Assembly: GCF_963675455.1 (NCBI RefSeq)
Contig: NZ_OY776217.1
Coordinates: 1,908,001-1,972,000 of the forward strand
Source of the DNA: Emcibacter sp.
GTDB taxonomy: Bacteria; Pseudomonadota; Alphaproteobacteria; Sphingomonadales; Emcibacteraceae
Direction of reading: 5' to 3'
DNA: 64,000 bases
Positions 1-8,791 of the stretch are shown piece by piece. Made by a program: the position numbers and the translations under genes. The notes beneath the pieces were generated by a model. It had not been told where the DNA came from. It did no database searches and worked only from the letters and a program-made list of their open reading frames with translations. Position 1 is the first letter of the stretch. Every line of letters begins with the position of its first letter.

Positions 1-355
1 CCTTGGCCAGGGCCTTCAGGTGATCCGCCCCGGCGGTTTCCGGTGCCAACAGCATGAAAATCAGGTCAACGGGCTCTCCGTCCAGGGAATCATAATCCAC
101 AGGTTGGGCCAGCCGGGCAAAGATGCCGTACAGCCGGTCCAGGCCGGGGATTTTTCCATGGGGAATGGCAACGCCATGTCCTACACCTGTGGTGCCGAGC
201 CGTTCGCGTTCCACAAGAACATCTACGATCTCGTGGCTTGGCCGGTTCAGAACTTTTTCTGCCTTGGTTGCGAGCTCCTGCAAAATCTGCTTTTTGCTTG
301 TCGCTTTCATATCCGGAATTATAGTTTCCAGATTAATCAAATCAGCAATATCCAT
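1..355 (-). CDS. ptsN: PTS IIA-like nitrogen-regulatory protein PtsN (partial, C-terminus outside window)
   Basis: EIIA-Ntr is the terminal phospho-acceptor of the nitrogen PTS and regulates other proteins by its phosphorylation state. The visible 118 residues begin MDIADLINLE, 18 bp after hpf. The stretch around residues 58-70 (GVGHGVAIPHGK) contains the active-site histidine region of the PTS EIIA type-2 fold, and the following hydrophobic strand (VDLIFMLLAPE) also fits the family. The gene is cut by the left window edge, so the last ~35 residues are not visible. It is the last visible member of the lptC-lptA-lptB-rpoN-hpf-ptsN series, the classical order in proteobacteria. The identification is secure; only the end is missing. 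Confidence 0.93.
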   Translation of the reverse strand, partial: MDIADLINLETIIPDMKATSKKQILQELATKAEKVLNRPSHEIVDVLVERERLGTTGVGHGVAIPHGKIPGLDRLYGIFARLAQPVDYDSLDGEPVDLIFMLLAPETAGADHLKALAK

Positions 356-373
356 ACGGATCACTTCTTGTTG

Positions 374-943
374 TTATTCCTCTTTCGGATCTATCCACCC
401 GATGTTTCCATCTGCGCGGCGGTAGACCACATTCATGCGCCCATGACCGGAATTCCGGAACATAAGCGTTTGAAGGTTTCCAAGATCGAGCCTCATAACG
501 GCTTCACTGACAGTCACTTCCGGAATATATGTTTCCGTTTCCGCCACAATTGCGGGCTGAGCGTCTTCAGTTTCTTCGGCACCTTCGTCTTCGGCGGCCA
601 GTACATTATACTGGGCCGGTATCATGGACTGGCCGTTAACACGCTGGCTGTGATGATTGGTCAGACGTCGTTTGTATCTGCGCAATCTTTTTTCCATGCG
701 GTCTGCGGCTGAATCAAAGGCGGCATAAATATCCGTCGCTTCACCATGAGTCTGCATGTCGACCCCGTGGCCAAGATGGACATGGCAATCTGCCCGAAAC
801 AAATGTGCATCCTTCGAAAAGGTTACGGTCCCGTCAATGGGTTGATCGAAATATTTGTTTACACTTCCGTCCAGGTTGGCTTCAACATGGCTGCGAAGTG
901 AGTCACCAATATCAATCTGTTTTCCGGTAACAACGATTCTCAT
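374..943 (-). CDS. hpf: Ribosome hibernation promoting factor, long form
   Basis: HPF binds the 30S decoding region in stationary phase and the long form dimerises 70S ribosomes into 100S particles. The 189 residues show the N-terminal S30AE domain (about 1-105, starting MRIVVTGKQIDIG, with the basic helix EKRLRRYKRRL). A variable linker of about 30 residues follows. The C-terminal dimerisation domain (about 128-186) carries FRNSGHGRMNVVYRRADGNI near its end. Length is typical of long HPF. It lies downstream of rpoN on the same strand with a 212-bp gap that probably holds its own promoter, and 18 bp upstream of ptsN. I saw no sigma-54 -24/-12 site in that gap. Confidence 0.95.
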   Translation of the reverse strand: MRIVVTGKQIDIGDSLRSHVEANLDGSVNKYFDQPIDGTVTFSKDAHLFRADCHVHLGHGVDMQTHGEATDIYAAFDSAADRMEKRLRRYKRRLTNHHSQRVNGQSMIPAQYNVLAAEDEGAEETEDAQPAIVAETETYIPEVTVSEAVMRLDLGNLQTLMFRNSGHGRMNVVYRRADGNIGWIDPKEE

Positions 944-1155
944 GCTTTTCTCAGATCCTTCTCAGACAGCAAATTGGAAAGAGCCTTTTGAATTTACCAG
1001 TTCAAGGCCGCGGAACTTAGTGTCAACTGACGGCTTTGTCAAGTTTTGACCCAGGTCCCCCCGGAAAGACGCAGAATACTGTACTTTGCGTCAGACCGGA
1101 AACCACTCTGTGGGAACAAAAAACGCTATCTGTTTAATCTTCTGTTCCGGTAAGA

Positions 1156-2697
1156 TCACAGGGCGGAATTCTTCATTCGGCGCCGCTGAATAGAAGAAGG
1201 AATATTCAGGGCCTCGCGATATTTTGCTACTGTTCTTCTTGCAATATCAATGCCTTCTGACTTCAATAATTCTACAAGTTTATCATCTGAGAGGATTTTT
1301 TTGGGATTTTCCTCATCTATCAGGGCCTTGATTGAATGTTTGACGGCTTCGGCAGAATGGGAATCACCATCCTCCATAGCGGAAATGGCGGTGGTGAAAA
1401 AATACTTCATTTCGAATATACCGCGGTTGGTGGCGATATATTTGTTGGCGGTCACCCGACTCACGGTGCTTTCGTGCATGTCAATTGCTTCCGCAATGGT
1501 TTTCAAATTCAGCGGGCGCAGGAATTTAATTCCTTTTTCAAAGAATTCACTTTGCTGCCGCACCAGTTCACTTGATACCTTGAGAATAGTTCTGGCGCGT
1601 TGATCCAGCGCCTTGACAAGCCAGTTTGCCGACGCCATGCATTCGGCCAGATATTCCTTGTCTTCCCGGTTGCGGGTCTGTCCCCTGACTTCGGCATGAT
1701 ACCTGTTGTTCAGGAGAACCTTTGGCAGGGTTTCACTGTTCAGTTCCACGTACCAGACGCCTTTCGGGTTTTTACGGATGAATACATCGGGCACCACCGT
1801 CTGAACCACTTCGCCGCCGAACAGGGCGCCGGGTCTCGGGTTCAGGGCCTGGATTTCCTCAATCATGTCCCGCAGATCTTCCGTATCGATCCGGCAGAGC
1901 CGTTTCAGGGCATTATAGTCCCGTTTGGCCAGAAGCTCCAGGTTATCCAGAAGCGTTTCCATTGCCGGATCAAGCCGGTCCAGTTCCCGTAGCTGGATTT
2001 TCAGGCATTCCGACAGGTTGCGGGCAAAAACACCGATCGGATCAAAGGTCTGGGCAATGGCCAGAACTCTCTCGATTTCCCCGGTGCTGCAGGCAAACTG
2101 CTCGGCGATCAGGCCAATGTCCTCACCCAGATATCCGGCTTCATCCAGCATGCCGATAAGATATTGCAGGATCAGTTTGTCGTTGGGCGGCAGGACAATC
2201 ATGTTGAGCTGGTCTTCGAGGTGATCCCGCAATGTGGTGCTTTCCCCAAGTCTTTGCTCAAGGGAATACTCCATGTCTTCAAAGCTGCCGCCACCGCCGG
2301 ACATGCCGCTGCCGCTGATGCTCAGGCTGTCGGAATAGTTCGACAAGGGTTCATCCGAGGCGGTGTCATTGTTGAACACATTCTCATAGTCGGTATCGAG
2401 CGGTGTATCTGTCTCTCCGCTCTGCATATTGTCCTTGGACAGTAATTCGTCGGAGCTTGCCATAGACTCGGTATCGCTCGTATTGCTCTCCCGCTCATTC
2501 GCGTCTTTTTCGGCCTGGGTCGGGGACTGGTCGCTGGACTCGCCAATCTCGAGAAGCGGGTTTTTTTCCACTTCCTCAATCACAAAATCAACCAGCTCCA
2601 TGTTGGAATACTGCAACAGGCGGATAGCCTGCTGCAGCTGGGGCGTCATGACCAGCGATTGCGATTGTTTGAGTTCCAAGCGTGGCGTTAAAGCCAT
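1156..2697 (-). CDS. rpoN: RNA polymerase sigma-54 factor
   Basis: Sigma-54 directs transcription of nitrogen, motility and other activator-dependent genes. The 513 residues have all family regions in order. The glutamine/leucine-rich region I (1-50, LKQSQSLVMTPQLQQAIRLL) contacts enhancer-binding proteins. A long acidic and serine-rich region II (50-145) follows, then the core-binding domain, a helix-turn-helix near 365-400 (AEAIDMHESTVSRVTANKY) and the RpoN box ARRTVAKYRE at 486-495, which reads the -24 element. It sits 17 bp after lptB and upstream of hpf and ptsN, so the block links envelope export, sigma-54 and PTS-Ntr control as in most proteobacteria. The acidic region has a glycine/serine run but nothing suggests loss of function. 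Confidence 0.97.
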   Translation of the reverse strand: MALTPRLELKQSQSLVMTPQLQQAIRLLQYSNMELVDFVIEEVEKNPLLEIGESSDQSPTQAEKDANERESNTSDTESMASSDELLSKDNMQSGETDTPLDTDYENVFNNDTASDEPLSNYSDSLSISGSGMSGGGGSFEDMEYSLEQRLGESTTLRDHLEDQLNMIVLPPNDKLILQYLIGMLDEAGYLGEDIGLIAEQFACSTGEIERVLAIAQTFDPIGVFARNLSECLKIQLRELDRLDPAMETLLDNLELLAKRDYNALKRLCRIDTEDLRDMIEEIQALNPRPGALFGGEVVQTVVPDVFIRKNPKGVWYVELNSETLPKVLLNNRYHAEVRGQTRNREDKEYLAECMASANWLVKALDQRARTILKVSSELVRQQSEFFEKGIKFLRPLNLKTIAEAIDMHESTVSRVTANKYIATNRGIFEMKYFFTTAISAMEDGDSHSAEAVKHSIKALIDEENPKKILSDDKLVELLKSEGIDIARRTVAKYREALNIPSSIQRRRMKNSAL

Positions 2698-2714
2698 ATT
2701 TTTTCTATCCCACC

Positions 2715-3515
2715 TTACAGACTGAATCTGTCACCCAAATATACACGACGAACGTCTTCATTGGCGACAATTTCCTTTGGTGTGCCTGTCATCAGGACGT
2801 TTCCATCATGAATAATATAAGCGCGGTCAATGATATCCAGGGTTTCCCGGACGTTATGATCGGTGATCAGCACCCCGATGCCCCGGTCCTTCAGGTGTGA
2901 CACCAGGTCACGGATGTCGGCGATGGCAATCGGGTCAATACCGGCAAACGGTTCGTCCAGCAGCATAAAACTGGGACGGGTGGCCAGAGCCCGGGCTATC
3001 TCTACCCGTCGCCGTTCCCCACCGGACAGGGCCAGAGCAGGGGATTGACGGATATGCTGGATGGAAAACTCGCTGAGCAGTTCTTCCAGCATTTCGAGCC
3101 GTTTGTTTTCGTTGGATTCGGAAATTTCCAGAACCGACCAGATATTTTCTTCCACCGTCATACCCCGGAAGATGGAGGCTTCCTGTGGCAGATATCCGAT
3201 GCCCAGCCGGGCGCGCCGGTACATGGGCATACGGGTGATGTCATGGCCATCGAGGACAATTCGCCCGGCGTCCGGCTCGATCAGTCCGGTGATGGTGTAG
3301 AAGCATGTGGTTTTTCCGGCGCCATTGGGGCCGAGAAGGCCGACAACCTCGCCTTTGTGAACTTCAAGACTGACGCCGCGCAGCACTGTTTTCTTGCGAT
3401 ATTTCTTTTCAATGCAATCAATGACCAGTCCCTCTTCCTGCAGAGTGGCCGGTGTAACAGTGGACTGTCCGGATATTGGCGTAATATTCTGATCCATACT
3501 CATTATGTACCCCAT
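2715..3515 (-). CDS. lptB: LPS export ABC transporter ATPase LptB
   Basis: LptB powers extraction of LPS from the inner membrane through LptFG and delivery to LptC. The protein shows Walker [10 protein letters not shown] at 62-70, a Q-loop at YLPQEAS, the ABC signature [10 protein letters not shown] at 163-172 and Walker B FMLLDEP at 183-189, followed by the D-loop and H-loop (LITDH). It has about 25-30 extra N-terminal residues compared with the ~240-residue family norm. Internal ATG codons at 3503 and 3497 are plausible alternative starts, the first having GGGG upstream. It lies between lptA and rpoN on the same strand, and the lptBFGCA gene context fixes the assignment among ABC ATPases. 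Confidence 0.95.
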   Translation of the reverse strand: MGYIMSMDQNITPISGQSTVTPATLQEEGLVIDCIEKKYRKKTVLRGVSLEVHKGEVVGLLGPNGAGKTTCFYTITGLIEPDAGRIVLDGHDITRMPMYRRARLGIGYLPQEASIFRGMTVEENIWSVLEISESNENKRLEMLEELLSEFSIQHIRQSPALALSGGERRRVEIARALATRPSFMLLDEPFAGIDPIAIADIRDLVSHLKDRGIGVLITDHNVRETLDIIDRAYIIHDGNVLMTGTPKEIVANEDVRRVYLGDRFSL

Positions 3516-3637
3516 AAGGGATTAACAAAGGGTTTTTTCCCGACGTTGATCCTGCCTCTAAGATATAAGAAATTTACCATAAAATTCAAATACAGGGAGG
3601 CAATTTTGTTTCGGATAATTTTTCCGGCGGTCCGGGG

Positions 3638-4192
3638 TTATTTGTCCGGTACCGTAAACTGGCCTTTGACCCGGTCTTTTCCGTCCTGTCCCTCGATGCT
3701 GATGACGCCGCTATCCAGGTTCAGGCGCAGCTTTTTGCCTTTGAGAACGCCGTCTTCGGTTTTCAGGACCACCCGGTCGCCCAGGGTAATAATACCTTCC
3801 GAAAGGTCATAGACCGCCCAGCTGCTGGTGATTTCCTCGGTCGGTGACTTGACCCTGACATTGCCGGCGGCGTCAAGCCGGGTTATGGAAGAGGACAGTT
3901 CCTTTTCCTCGCCGGCTTCGTAATAGACATTGATCCGGTCGGAGGTCATGGTCATGTCCCCCTGGACGACCTGCACGTTGCCGACGAAAACCGCGATATT
4001 TTCCTTCTGCCGCACCTCCAGCTTGTCGGCACTGATATCCACAGGTTCCTTGACGTCATGGTCCTTGAGCGCCGAAATCTGTGACAGCGCCGGCTGAGCA
4101 CAGATCATCAGTAACAGGGCGGATATCGCCAGGGACAGTTTTCTGAAGCTCTTGCGGCCATATAGTCGATCAGGGGAAGTGTTAGTCATCAT
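3638..4192 (-). CDS. lptA: LPS transport periplasmic protein LptA (OstA-like)
   Basis: LptA forms the periplasmic bridge that carries LPS from LptC to LptD. Starting at 4192 the protein has 184 residues with a signal peptide: basic start (RKSFRKLS), hydrophobic core LAISALLLMI, cleavage near ALS-QIS at about 37. A single OstA/LptA beta-jellyroll domain follows, with repeated strands such as ADKLEVRQKENIAVFVGNVQ and MTSDRINVYYE. A longer frame upstream to 4267 would overlap lptC and push the signal peptide inside, so 4192 (or the ATG at 4189) is preferred. It starts 19 bp after lptC, consistent with co-transcription. Confidence 0.9.
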   Translation of the reverse strand: MMTNTSPDRLYGRKSFRKLSLAISALLLMICAQPALSQISALKDHDVKEPVDISADKLEVRQKENIAVFVGNVQVVQGDMTMTSDRINVYYEAGEEKELSSSITRLDAAGNVRVKSPTEEITSSWAVYDLSEGIITLGDRVVLKTEDGVLKGKKLRLNLDSGVISIEGQDGKDRVKGQFTVPDK

Positions 4193-4211
4193 AGTACCTG
4201 GAATTGCCTGT

Positions 4212-4931
4212 TTAATTGTTATTCTCGGGGGAGAGGTCCGGTGTTTCAATCGGTTTTTGCGGATCAATATGCATTTTCACATCGCCCTGGAGGAAAATGG
4301 TTTCGTCATCCACATTAACCTGGAAAGAGGTGGAACTGAAAGCGCCGAACGGGGCTGACCCCTTTACGCCGTCGTGACCGCTTGCCAGTTTGTCATTGAT
4401 CAGGAATTCGGCCTTGCTTGCCGTCAGGTTGAATCCCGTTTCCGACTGGATGACGATTTCATCATCCAGCAGCATTTTTTGGTCCGAAACGTCCAATATG
4501 CCTGACCGGGCCTCTACCGTCATCCGGTCACCGGATTTCAGATACATTTCCGCCAGCAGGTTGCGGAAATTATAGTCCTTGGCATCGTTGGTTTTCCGAA
4601 AGGCACTTTCCGCCGAGATCCGGACCGGGTTATTGTAGCGGTCCTTGCCTTCATAGCGGGGCTTGATCAGTTTTGCGGTTTCATCCCGTTTTTCCAGCCG
4701 GTCGATGGCCAGGGTGAAGCTGCCTTCCTTGGTGCTGAAGACCGGCCACAGGACCAGGGCGACCAGGAATATAACCGTCAGGACGGGGAAGGATTTTTTC
4801 AGGATGGCAATAAATTCCACTTGTTTCTGACTTTCCTCAAAGCTCTGGCTGCTTCTGGGAATCAGGTTTTCCAGATGTTCGGCATGGCTGCCGCCCTGTA
4901 GTTCGCCGTGGTTATCCTTCTTTTCACTCAT
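4212..4931 (-). CDS. lptC: LPS export inner-membrane anchor LptC
   Basis: LptC accepts LPS from the LptB2FG extractor and passes it to LptA. The 239-residue protein has a cytoplasmic N-terminus, one membrane helix at about 48-65 (VLTVIFLVALVLWPVF) and a periplasmic domain made of OstA-like strands (YLKSGDRMTVEARSGILDVS, ASKAEFLINDKLASGHDG). It is longer than enterobacterial LptC (~190) because of a ~45-residue polar N-terminal tail, as in other alphaproteobacteria. It is the first gene of the minus-strand block that continues into lptA, lptB and rpoN. The family is weakly conserved in sequence, so position next to lptA-lptB is part of the evidence. Confidence 0.92.
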   Translation of the reverse strand: MSEKKDNHGELQGGSHAEHLENLIPRSSQSFEESQKQVEFIAILKKSFPVLTVIFLVALVLWPVFSTKEGSFTLAIDRLEKRDETAKLIKPRYEGKDRYNNPVRISAESAFRKTNDAKDYNFRNLLAEMYLKSGDRMTVEARSGILDVSDQKMLLDDEIVIQSETGFNLTASKAEFLINDKLASGHDGVKGSAPFGAFSSTSFQVNVDDETIFLQGDVKMHIDPQKPIETPDLSPENNN

Positions 4932-5072
4932 ATCACGCCCATGGCCCCGTCAAAGACTGACGGGGAGACTATTGTTTGGCATATTGCTCTGGTTGACATT
5001 GTTATCTGTCAGGAAGATGGCAGAAAAAGGATTGGGGGAAAAGATTTTTTACCGGAAATCATCAGCGATCTG

Positions 5073-5687
5073 TCAACTGTGGGCGAATATATCGGTATCA
5101 TCCCAGCCCGCCAGATCAAGTTCAGCCCGTGTCGGCAGGAATTCAAAACATTTCCGCGCCAGTTCCCGTCGCCCGGCCCGTTCCAGCATCACATCCAGCC
5201 GGCTCATCAGCCGGTGCAGATGCAGCACGTCGGAGGCGGCATATTCCTGCTGGGCCTGGCTCAACTCGTCGGCGCCCCAGTTGGAACTCTGCTGCTGTTT
5301 GGAAAGGTCCACCTGCAGCAGTTCCTTGCAGATATCCCTGAGCCCGTGCCGGTCTGTGTAGGTGCGCACAAGTTTGGAGGCGATCTTGGTACAATAGACC
5401 GGCCTTACATTGATATCCAGATAATGTTTGAGGACGGCCACGTCAAAGCGGGCAAAATGGAAAATTTTGATATTGCTGGCATCTTCCATCAGTTTTTTCA
5501 GGTTGGGGGCGCTGGCCTGGTTCTGGGCGATCTGAACCAGGATGGCGTTGCCGTCACCACCGGATAACTGTACAAGGCACAGCCGGTCCCGGTGTGGTTT
5601 CAGGCCGAGGGTCTCAGTATCGACCGCCACCGGTCCGGAAAATTTTATGTCGTCGGGCAGGTCCCCGTGATACAATTTTACTGTCAT
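5073..5687 (-). CDS. rnd: Ribonuclease D, short exonuclease-only form
   Basis: This is a 3'-5' exoribonuclease of the DEDD family involved in tRNA and small-RNA 3' processing. The acidic catalytic residues are visible: D23 and E25 in VAVDTETLGL, D82 in HFARFDVAVL and D153 in YAASDVLHLH, the last preceded by the tyrosine of a DEDDy enzyme. At 204 residues it contains only the exonuclease domain and lacks the HRDC domains of E. coli RNase D (375 residues). The short form is usual in alphaproteobacteria. It lies 141 bp upstream of lptC on the same strand and is divergent from the deformylase-like gene, with a 98-bp shared promoter region. Confidence 0.9.
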   Translation of the reverse strand: MTVKLYHGDLPDDIKFSGPVAVDTETLGLKPHRDRLCLVQLSGGDGNAILVQIAQNQASAPNLKKLMEDASNIKIFHFARFDVAVLKHYLDINVRPVYCTKIASKLVRTYTDRHGLRDICKELLQVDLSKQQQSSNWGADELSQAQQEYAASDVLHLHRLMSRLDVMLERAGRRELARKCFEFLPTRAELDLAGWDDTDIFAHS

Positions 5688-5785
5688 GAATTTTCCAATT
5701 TGTCTGGTAAAGCTCTGCTATGGTTTATACTTGTTTTAAAGTATAAGTGGCAACCTTTTAACAATTAAAGAAAAAGAACTTCTTA

Positions 5786-6298
5786 ATGCCCGCCTTGAAA
5801 CTCATCTATGCACCCGATCCCATATTCCGCCAAAAAGCCGCCCCGGTGGACCGGGTGGACGATGAAATCCGCCAGATGTCGTCGGACATGTTCGAGGTCC
5901 TTTATCGGGAGCAGGGCGTCGGCCTCGGCGCCAATATGGTGGGACTTCTCAAGCGTCTGATCGTCATTGACCTGCAGGAAGGCGGCGTGAAGCAGCCCAT
6001 CGCCATGGTCAATCCGGAGATTGTTGAAAAATCGGAGGAGCTGCAGGCTTTTGAGGAGGGCTCATTGAGCTATCCCGGCATCTCCGCCGAAATCACCCGC
6101 CCGAAAAACATCACCGTTACTTATCTGGACGAGCAGGGGGCGGCGCAGACACTCGAGGCTGAAGGCTGGCTCGCCACCGTGATCCAGCACGAGGTGGATT
6201 ACCTCGACGGTGTGGTCTTTCTCGATTACCTGTCGCCGGTCAAACGCAACATGCTGCTCAAGAAGATGAAGAAATACCGCAAGCAGATGGGGATCTAG
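5786..6298 (+). CDS. Peptide-deformylase-like protein lacking metal ligands
   Basis: The protein has the length (170 residues) and fold motifs of peptide deformylase, the metalloenzyme that removes N-formyl groups from nascent proteins, but key residues are changed. Motif 1, normally GxGLAAxQ, is GVGLGANM (44-51), so the catalytic Gln is Met. Motif 2, normally EGCLS, is EGSLS (91-95), so the metal-binding Cys is Ser. Motif 3, normally HExDH, is HEVDY (135-139), so the second metal-binding His is Tyr. The reading frame is intact and the rest is well preserved, so this looks like a maintained paralogue rather than a decaying gene. Deformylase activity is unlikely; role unknown. A genuine def gene should be elsewhere in the genome. 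Confidence 0.85.
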   Translation: MPALKLIYAPDPIFRQKAAPVDRVDDEIRQMSSDMFEVLYREQGVGLGANMVGLLKRLIVIDLQEGGVKQPIAMVNPEIVEKSEELQAFEEGSLSYPGISAEITRPKNITVTYLDEQGAAQTLEAEGWLATVIQHEVDYLDGVVFLDYLSPVKRNMLLKKMKKYRKQMGI

Positions 6299-6301
6299 GT
6301 C

Positions 6302-7684
6302 TCAGCCCCGCGGTTTGTCGCTGATGGGCACCGGGATTTCATCCTCAATTACCGGTGCCGCCACTCCGCTTTCCTCCGGGATCAGGCGGTTCAGGGTAAT
6401 GCTGGCGGCGATATCGCCGGTCACATTGACCGAGGTCCGGCACATGTCCAGTATCCTGTCCACGCCCATGATCAGGGCGATGCCGGCGGTGGGGATGCCG
6501 ACGCTTTCCAGGATGGTGGCGAGGATGACAATGCCGACCCCCGGGGTGCCGGGCGAGCCGATGGAGGCGCTGGTCGCCATCACCACCACCAGGATCATGC
6601 CGGAAATGCCGATTTCCACCTGGAACACCTGGGCCAGGAACAGGGTCGCCACGCCCTGATAAAGCGCCGTGCCGCCCATATTGATGGTGGTGCCGAGCGG
6701 GATGACAAAGCGGGCGATGCCGCTCCTGACTCCGAGCTTTTTCTCGGCGGTGCTGAGCGTCAGCGGCATGACCGCGGCGGAACTGGAGGTCGACAGCGCC
6801 AGCAGCATCACTTCCCGGGCTTCGCGCAGGAAGGTGAGGGGGCCAATGCGGCCCATGACCATGACGATCAGTACATAGATCAGCAGCAACAGCAACAGCC
6901 CGATCAGAACCGTCGCCACATAGACGGTGGCGGCAAGCAGGGTGCTGACCCCGACCCGGGCGGCGATGTTGGCCAGCAGGCCGAACACAGCATAGGGCAC
7001 AAATTTCAGTACCCAGCTGACAATCACCATGCACACCGTCTGTATGGATTCCAGCAGCTCCAGGATCGGCCGGCGCTGGGCCGGGGCCATGGCCAGCATG
7101 GCGACGCCGATGATGATGGCGCTGATTACCGTCTGCAGCATGTTGCCGCTGACGAAGGTGGCGAGCGGGTCTTTCGGAAACAGACTGGTCAGCAGGTCGG
7201 GGATTTCCTTGACCTTGGGCAGGCCGTTGGCAATCGCGTTCCCGGTCTCTACCGGCGCTGTCTCGGGGATGATCGACTGCAACAGGGCGCTGTCGATATA
7301 GGCACCGGGCTGGATGATCAGGGCGGCGCCGATGCCGATGACAACGGCAATCACCGTCGTGGCAATGAAAAACAGGATGGTGCTGACACCCAGTCGGCCG
7401 ATATTCTCGCTTTCCTCGCCGGCGGCGATGCCGCGGATGACCGAGGCAATGATCAGCGGAATGATGATAAACTGGATGCCGAGCAGAAAGATCTTGCCGG
7501 GCAGGGCGATCCAACTGGCGATCAGTTCGGAAATATCACTGTCCACGTAACCGCTTGCCGGGCCGATCAGGATGCCGAAACCGACGCCCAGGATCATGGC
7601 GATGATCACCTGCAGCCACAGGCGGCCTGTAATCAGGCTTCTCAAGTGAATACGAAGATTGATGAGGGAGCGTTCCAGTGTCAT
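6302..7684 (-). CDS. Dicarboxylate/amino acid:cation symporter (SDF family)
   Basis: An inner-membrane, sodium- or proton-coupled transporter of the DctA/GltP family. The 460 residues carry eight membrane spans and the two re-entrant hairpins. Visible elements are the serine-rich HP1 motif STSSS (298-302), TINMGGTALYQG (334-344) in TM7, HP2 GSPGTPGVG (377-384), and TM8 with D409, D413, R416 and N420 (GVDRILDMCRTSVN). R416 is the residue that favours acidic substrates in this family, which suggests glutamate, aspartate or C4-dicarboxylates. The usual NMDGT motif reads NMGGT, so a sodium-coordinating Asp is Gly. It is convergent with the deformylase-like gene (3-bp gap) and adjoins corA on the same strand. 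Confidence 0.9.
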   Translation of the reverse strand: MTLERSLINLRIHLRSLITGRLWLQVIIAMILGVGFGILIGPASGYVDSDISELIASWIALPGKIFLLGIQFIIIPLIIASVIRGIAAGEESENIGRLGVSTILFFIATTVIAVVIGIGAALIIQPGAYIDSALLQSIIPETAPVETGNAIANGLPKVKEIPDLLTSLFPKDPLATFVSGNMLQTVISAIIIGVAMLAMAPAQRRPILELLESIQTVCMVIVSWVLKFVPYAVFGLLANIAARVGVSTLLAATVYVATVLIGLLLLLLIYVLIVMVMGRIGPLTFLREAREVMLLALSTSSSAAVMPLTLSTAEKKLGVRSGIARFVIPLGTTINMGGTALYQGVATLFLAQVFQVEIGISGMILVVVMATSASIGSPGTPGVGIVILATILESVGIPTAGIALIMGVDRILDMCRTSVNVTGDIAASITLNRLIPEESGVAAPVIEDEIPVPISDKPRG

Positions 7685-7687
7685 TGG

Positions 7688-8758
7688 TCAGAGCCAGTTT
7701 TTCCGTTTGAAATAATAAAGCATCAGGGCGACGACAGCAGCCATCAGGCCGAGCGCGAAGGGATAGCCCCAGGCCCAGTTCAGTTCCGGCATGTTCCACG
7801 GACTGACCTGCGGATTGAAGTTCATGCCGTATAGCCCTGCAATGAAAGTAATAGGGATGAAAATGGTGGCAATTACGGTCAGCACCTTCATCACCTCGTT
7901 CATGCTGTTGCTGATGCTGGACAGATAAAGGTCGACAAGATCCATGGTCATGTCCCGGTAGGTTTCCGTCACATCAACAAGCTGAATGGTATGGTCGTAA
8001 ACATCCCGGAGATAGATTTTGGTGTCCTCGGTGACCAGGTCCAGATCACTGCGCATCAGGGCGTTCACAAGTTCCCGTTCCGGCCAGATGATGCGCTTGA
8101 GGGCCAGCAGCTCGCGCTTTAGTTTATGGGCAGATTCAAGATGTTCACGGCGGGGCTTGTCCATAAGCTGTTCTTCGAGATTATCAATCTTTTCGCTGTA
8201 ACGTTCCAGCACCGGATATAGTTCATCGACAGCCTGGTCGAGCAGCGCATAAGCCAGATAGTCAGCACCGCATTTGCGAATTTTATTCTTGCCGGTCCGC
8301 AGGCGTTGCCGGACCGGCTCAAAGACATCGCCTTCCATTTCCTGAAAGGTAATCACCAGGTTTTCGGCGATAAACATGCTGACCTGTTCCGCCTGTTCCG
8401 GAGACTCCTTTTTGATCATTTTGAAAACCGCAAACAGATGGTCGTCATATTGTTCCATCTTCGGACGTTGACCCAGATTGAGCAGGTCTTCCAGCGCCAG
8501 GACATGCAGGCCGAAATGGTCGCCGATTTTGCGGATCATCTCCAGGTCATGCAGGCCGTTGATATTGAGCCAGGTGACATGGCCCGGGGTACGGCAGTTG
8601 AAACAGTCCTCGATCCGCTCCAGGGTAAGGACTTCAAACTCGTCCTGGTTATAGCGGATGACCTCGATGGTGACATTTTCCACCTGCTTCCTGTCCGGCG
8701 CCCTGAGAGTGCCCGGCGCCGTGCCTGCCTGTTCGTGATGTCGCTTTATTCTCAGCAT
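7688..8758 (-). CDS. corA: Magnesium/cobalt transporter CorA
   Basis: CorA is a homopentameric inner-membrane channel for Mg2+ (and Co2+/Ni2+). The 356-residue protein has a long cytoplasmic domain with charged helices, followed by two C-terminal membrane helices. The signature YGMN (GMN at 311-313) lies at the end of TM1 and the chain ends with a basic tail (YYFKRKNWL). The loop between the helices (PQVSPWNMPELNW) has the acidic/MPEL motif typical of CorA. The start at 8758 could be a little downstream, since the first ~28 residues are weakly conserved. It ends 3 bp upstream of the symporter start, and the two may be co-transcribed. Confidence 0.94.
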   Translation of the reverse strand: MLRIKRHHEQAGTAPGTLRAPDRKQVENVTIEVIRYNQDEFEVLTLERIEDCFNCRTPGHVTWLNINGLHDLEMIRKIGDHFGLHVLALEDLLNLGQRPKMEQYDDHLFAVFKMIKKESPEQAEQVSMFIAENLVITFQEMEGDVFEPVRQRLRTGKNKIRKCGADYLAYALLDQAVDELYPVLERYSEKIDNLEEQLMDKPRREHLESAHKLKRELLALKRIIWPERELVNALMRSDLDLVTEDTKIYLRDVYDHTIQLVDVTETYRDMTMDLVDLYLSSISNSMNEVMKVLTVIATIFIPITFIAGLYGMNFNPQVSPWNMPELNWAWGYPFALGLMAAVVALMLYYFKRKNWL

Positions 8759-8791
8759 GGATGTTCCCCGGATAACCTTTTCGGAAATACT

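Noticed and set aside
944..1155. Sigma-54 promoter before hpf
   Set aside because: No TGGC-N8-TGC pattern with correct spacing was found in the gap.
6345..7514. A 389-residue frame rich in His/Arg/Pro on the minus strand inside the symporter gene
   Set aside because: It overlaps the symporter in another frame of the same strand and has the composition of an out-of-frame GC-rich shadow.
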